NCBI RefSeq assembly: GCF_030687835.1
Contig: NZ_CP117449.1
Coordinates: 2,232,001 to 2,296,000, forward strand
Source: Pseudomonas hefeiensis
GTDB lineage: Bacteria; Pseudomonadota; Gammaproteobacteria; Pseudomonadales; Pseudomonadaceae
Direction: 5' to 3'
Length of the DNA stretch: 64,000 bases
Shown here: in pieces, positions 63,293 to 64,000 of the stretch
Position numbering within the stretch: position 1 is the first letter of the stretch
Layout of the letters: the number at the start of each line of letters is the position of its first letter
Notes under the pieces: model-generated
What the model saw: the letters and a program-made list of their open reading frames with translations, nothing else
What the model was told of the DNA's origin: nothing
Databases searched by the model: none
Position numbers and translations under genes: made by a program

Positions 63293-64000
63293 ATGTTTGA
63301 CTGGAATGACCTGCGCTACTTTCTGGAACTGCAACGCAGCGGTCGTTTGCTCACGGCTGCACGACGCCTGAACACCACCCATGCCACGGTGGCCCGGCAC
63401 ATCGAAGCCATCGAGAAAAGCCTGGGCACCGCGCTGTTTGTCCAGCATGCCCAAGGCTATGAACTGACCCCTGCTGGCGAATCGTTGCTCAAACACGCCG
63501 AAGCCATGGAAAACGTGGCGCTGCTGGCTCAGGAGGACATCACCCAGTCCAGCGCGCCCTTGGGCAAGATCCGCGTGGGGGTGACGGAAGGGTTGGGCAT
63601 CATGTTTTTAGCCAGCCGCATGGAGGGTCTGTTCCAGCGTTATCCGGGGCTGGAAGTGGAGTTGGTGGCGGTGCCGCGTTTTGTCAGCATCCTCAACCGC
63701 GAAGCGGAAATCAGCATTCACCTCGAACGCCCGGTGGCCGACCTGCTGGTGACCCGAAAACTGACCGACTACAGCCTGGCGCTCTACGCCAGCCAAGCCT
63801 ATCTGGACCGTTCGCCACCGTTGCGCAGTCGCGAGGACCTGGCCCGCCATGCCTGGATCGGCTACGTCGATGACCTGCTGTTCAGCCAGGAGCTGATGTT
63901 TCTCAACAGCTTTTGTCGTAACCCTCAGGTGGTGTTCCACAGCACCAGCGTCATCGCCCAGCAACAGGCTGCCCGCTCGGGATTGGGGATCGCCGTACTG
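63293..64000 (+). CDS. LysR-family regulator (3' end outside the window)
   Basis: An open frame from ATG 63293 (MFDWNDLRYFLELQRSGRLLTAARRLNTTHATVARHIEAIE) runs to the window edge with no stop, so the gene is cut. The HTH domain (about residues 1-60) and most of the substrate-binding domain (LGKIRVGVTEGLGIMFLASRMEGLFQRYPGLEVELVAVPR onward, 236 residues visible) are there. AAGGA precedes the start by 6 bases. It is divergent from the GMC oxidoreductase gene, its probable target (inference). Confidence 0.93.
   Translation, partial: MFDWNDLRYFLELQRSGRLLTAARRLNTTHATVARHIEAIEKSLGTALFVQHAQGYELTPAGESLLKHAEAMENVALLAQEDITQSSAPLGKIRVGVTEGLGIMFLASRMEGLFQRYPGLEVELVAVPRFVSILNREAEISIHLERPVADLLVTRKLTDYSLALYASQAYLDRSPPLRSREDLARHAWIGYVDDLLFSQELMFLNSFCRNPQVVFHSTSVIAQQQAARSGLGIAVL

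Overview
The window is chromosomal DNA from a Pseudomonas, most likely the P. fluorescens group. Gene content and gene order point there (selD-mnmH, hemB, a split pqiABC set, glgE / treS-maltokinase / glgB, scoAB-thiolase with a divergent LysR gene). So do high G+C with strong codon bias, and about twenty intergenic REP/REPIN palindromes with a core like GCGAGCAAGCCCGCTCCCAC. I see no rRNA, tRNA, CRISPR array, phage or plasmid backbone. Most of the window is ordinary core and accessory chromosome.

Layout. 1-2.3 kb: LysR regulator divergent from a pair of small DMT (DUF606) proteins, then a small hypothetical. 2.4-4.6 kb: selD-mnmH, selenophosphate synthesis and tRNA 2-selenouridine. 4.7-8.6 kb: periplasmic histidine phosphatase, a 5'-truncated phzF remnant, hemB, a DUF1615 lipoprotein. 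8.7-9.1 kb: a secreted protein made of eight 13-residue tandem repeats. 9.3-14.0 kb: a GST, the pqiA-pqiA-pqiB-pqiC lipid-transport operon and a CBS protein. 14.3-20.9 kb: polB, aldo/keto reductase, secreted aldose epimerase, a lipoprotein, a TauE/SafE permease. 21.2-29.6 kb: DUF4174 protein, class C beta-lactamase, DyP peroxidase, SDR, MocR regulator, ccoG, two small proteins and MgtC. 29.8-37.6 kb: the alpha-glucan/trehalose operon. 37.8-40.1 kb: gudD and a frameshifted GntR/FadR regulator. 40.3-41.5 kb: IS110 element 1. 41.7-46.4 kb: ketone-body/acetoacetate genes, LysR, sirtuin. 46.6-53.6 kb: a stress block (metallothionein, KGG-repeat protein, Mn catalase, ZIP transporter, a membrane/DUF3618 trio, lipoprotein). 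53.9-64 kb: glutaminase, hypothetical, topB, response regulator, MHS transporter, IS110 element 2, GMC oxidoreductase and a LysR gene cut by the window edge.

The most notable signal is the pair of IS110-family elements (40323-41500, + strand; 60251-61419, - strand). Their recombinases are clearly divergent, yet both have integrated at the same CT dinucleotide of the same REP sequence, one at each end of the window. Between the left end and the recombinase start each carries about 200 bp of conserved non-coding DNA. In both copies this predicts a 9-bp stem whose base pairs differ but stay complementary. The stem encloses a loop holding GTGGGAG, the exact complement of the right half of the REP target, and a near match to the left half. 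This is the architecture expected of a bridge RNA as established for IS621, here programmed to the genome's own REP repeats.

Other points worth a look: a 30-bp palindrome with a LexA-type core between topB and a response-regulator gene; a one-base G-run frameshift in the gudD-linked regulator; the 39-bp tandem-repeat secreted protein; REPINs nested inside a second palindromic repeat family; and the dense stress-gene block. Metabolically, the glgE operon links trehalose to branched alpha-glucan, and scoAB plus thiolase convert acetoacetate to acetyl-CoA.
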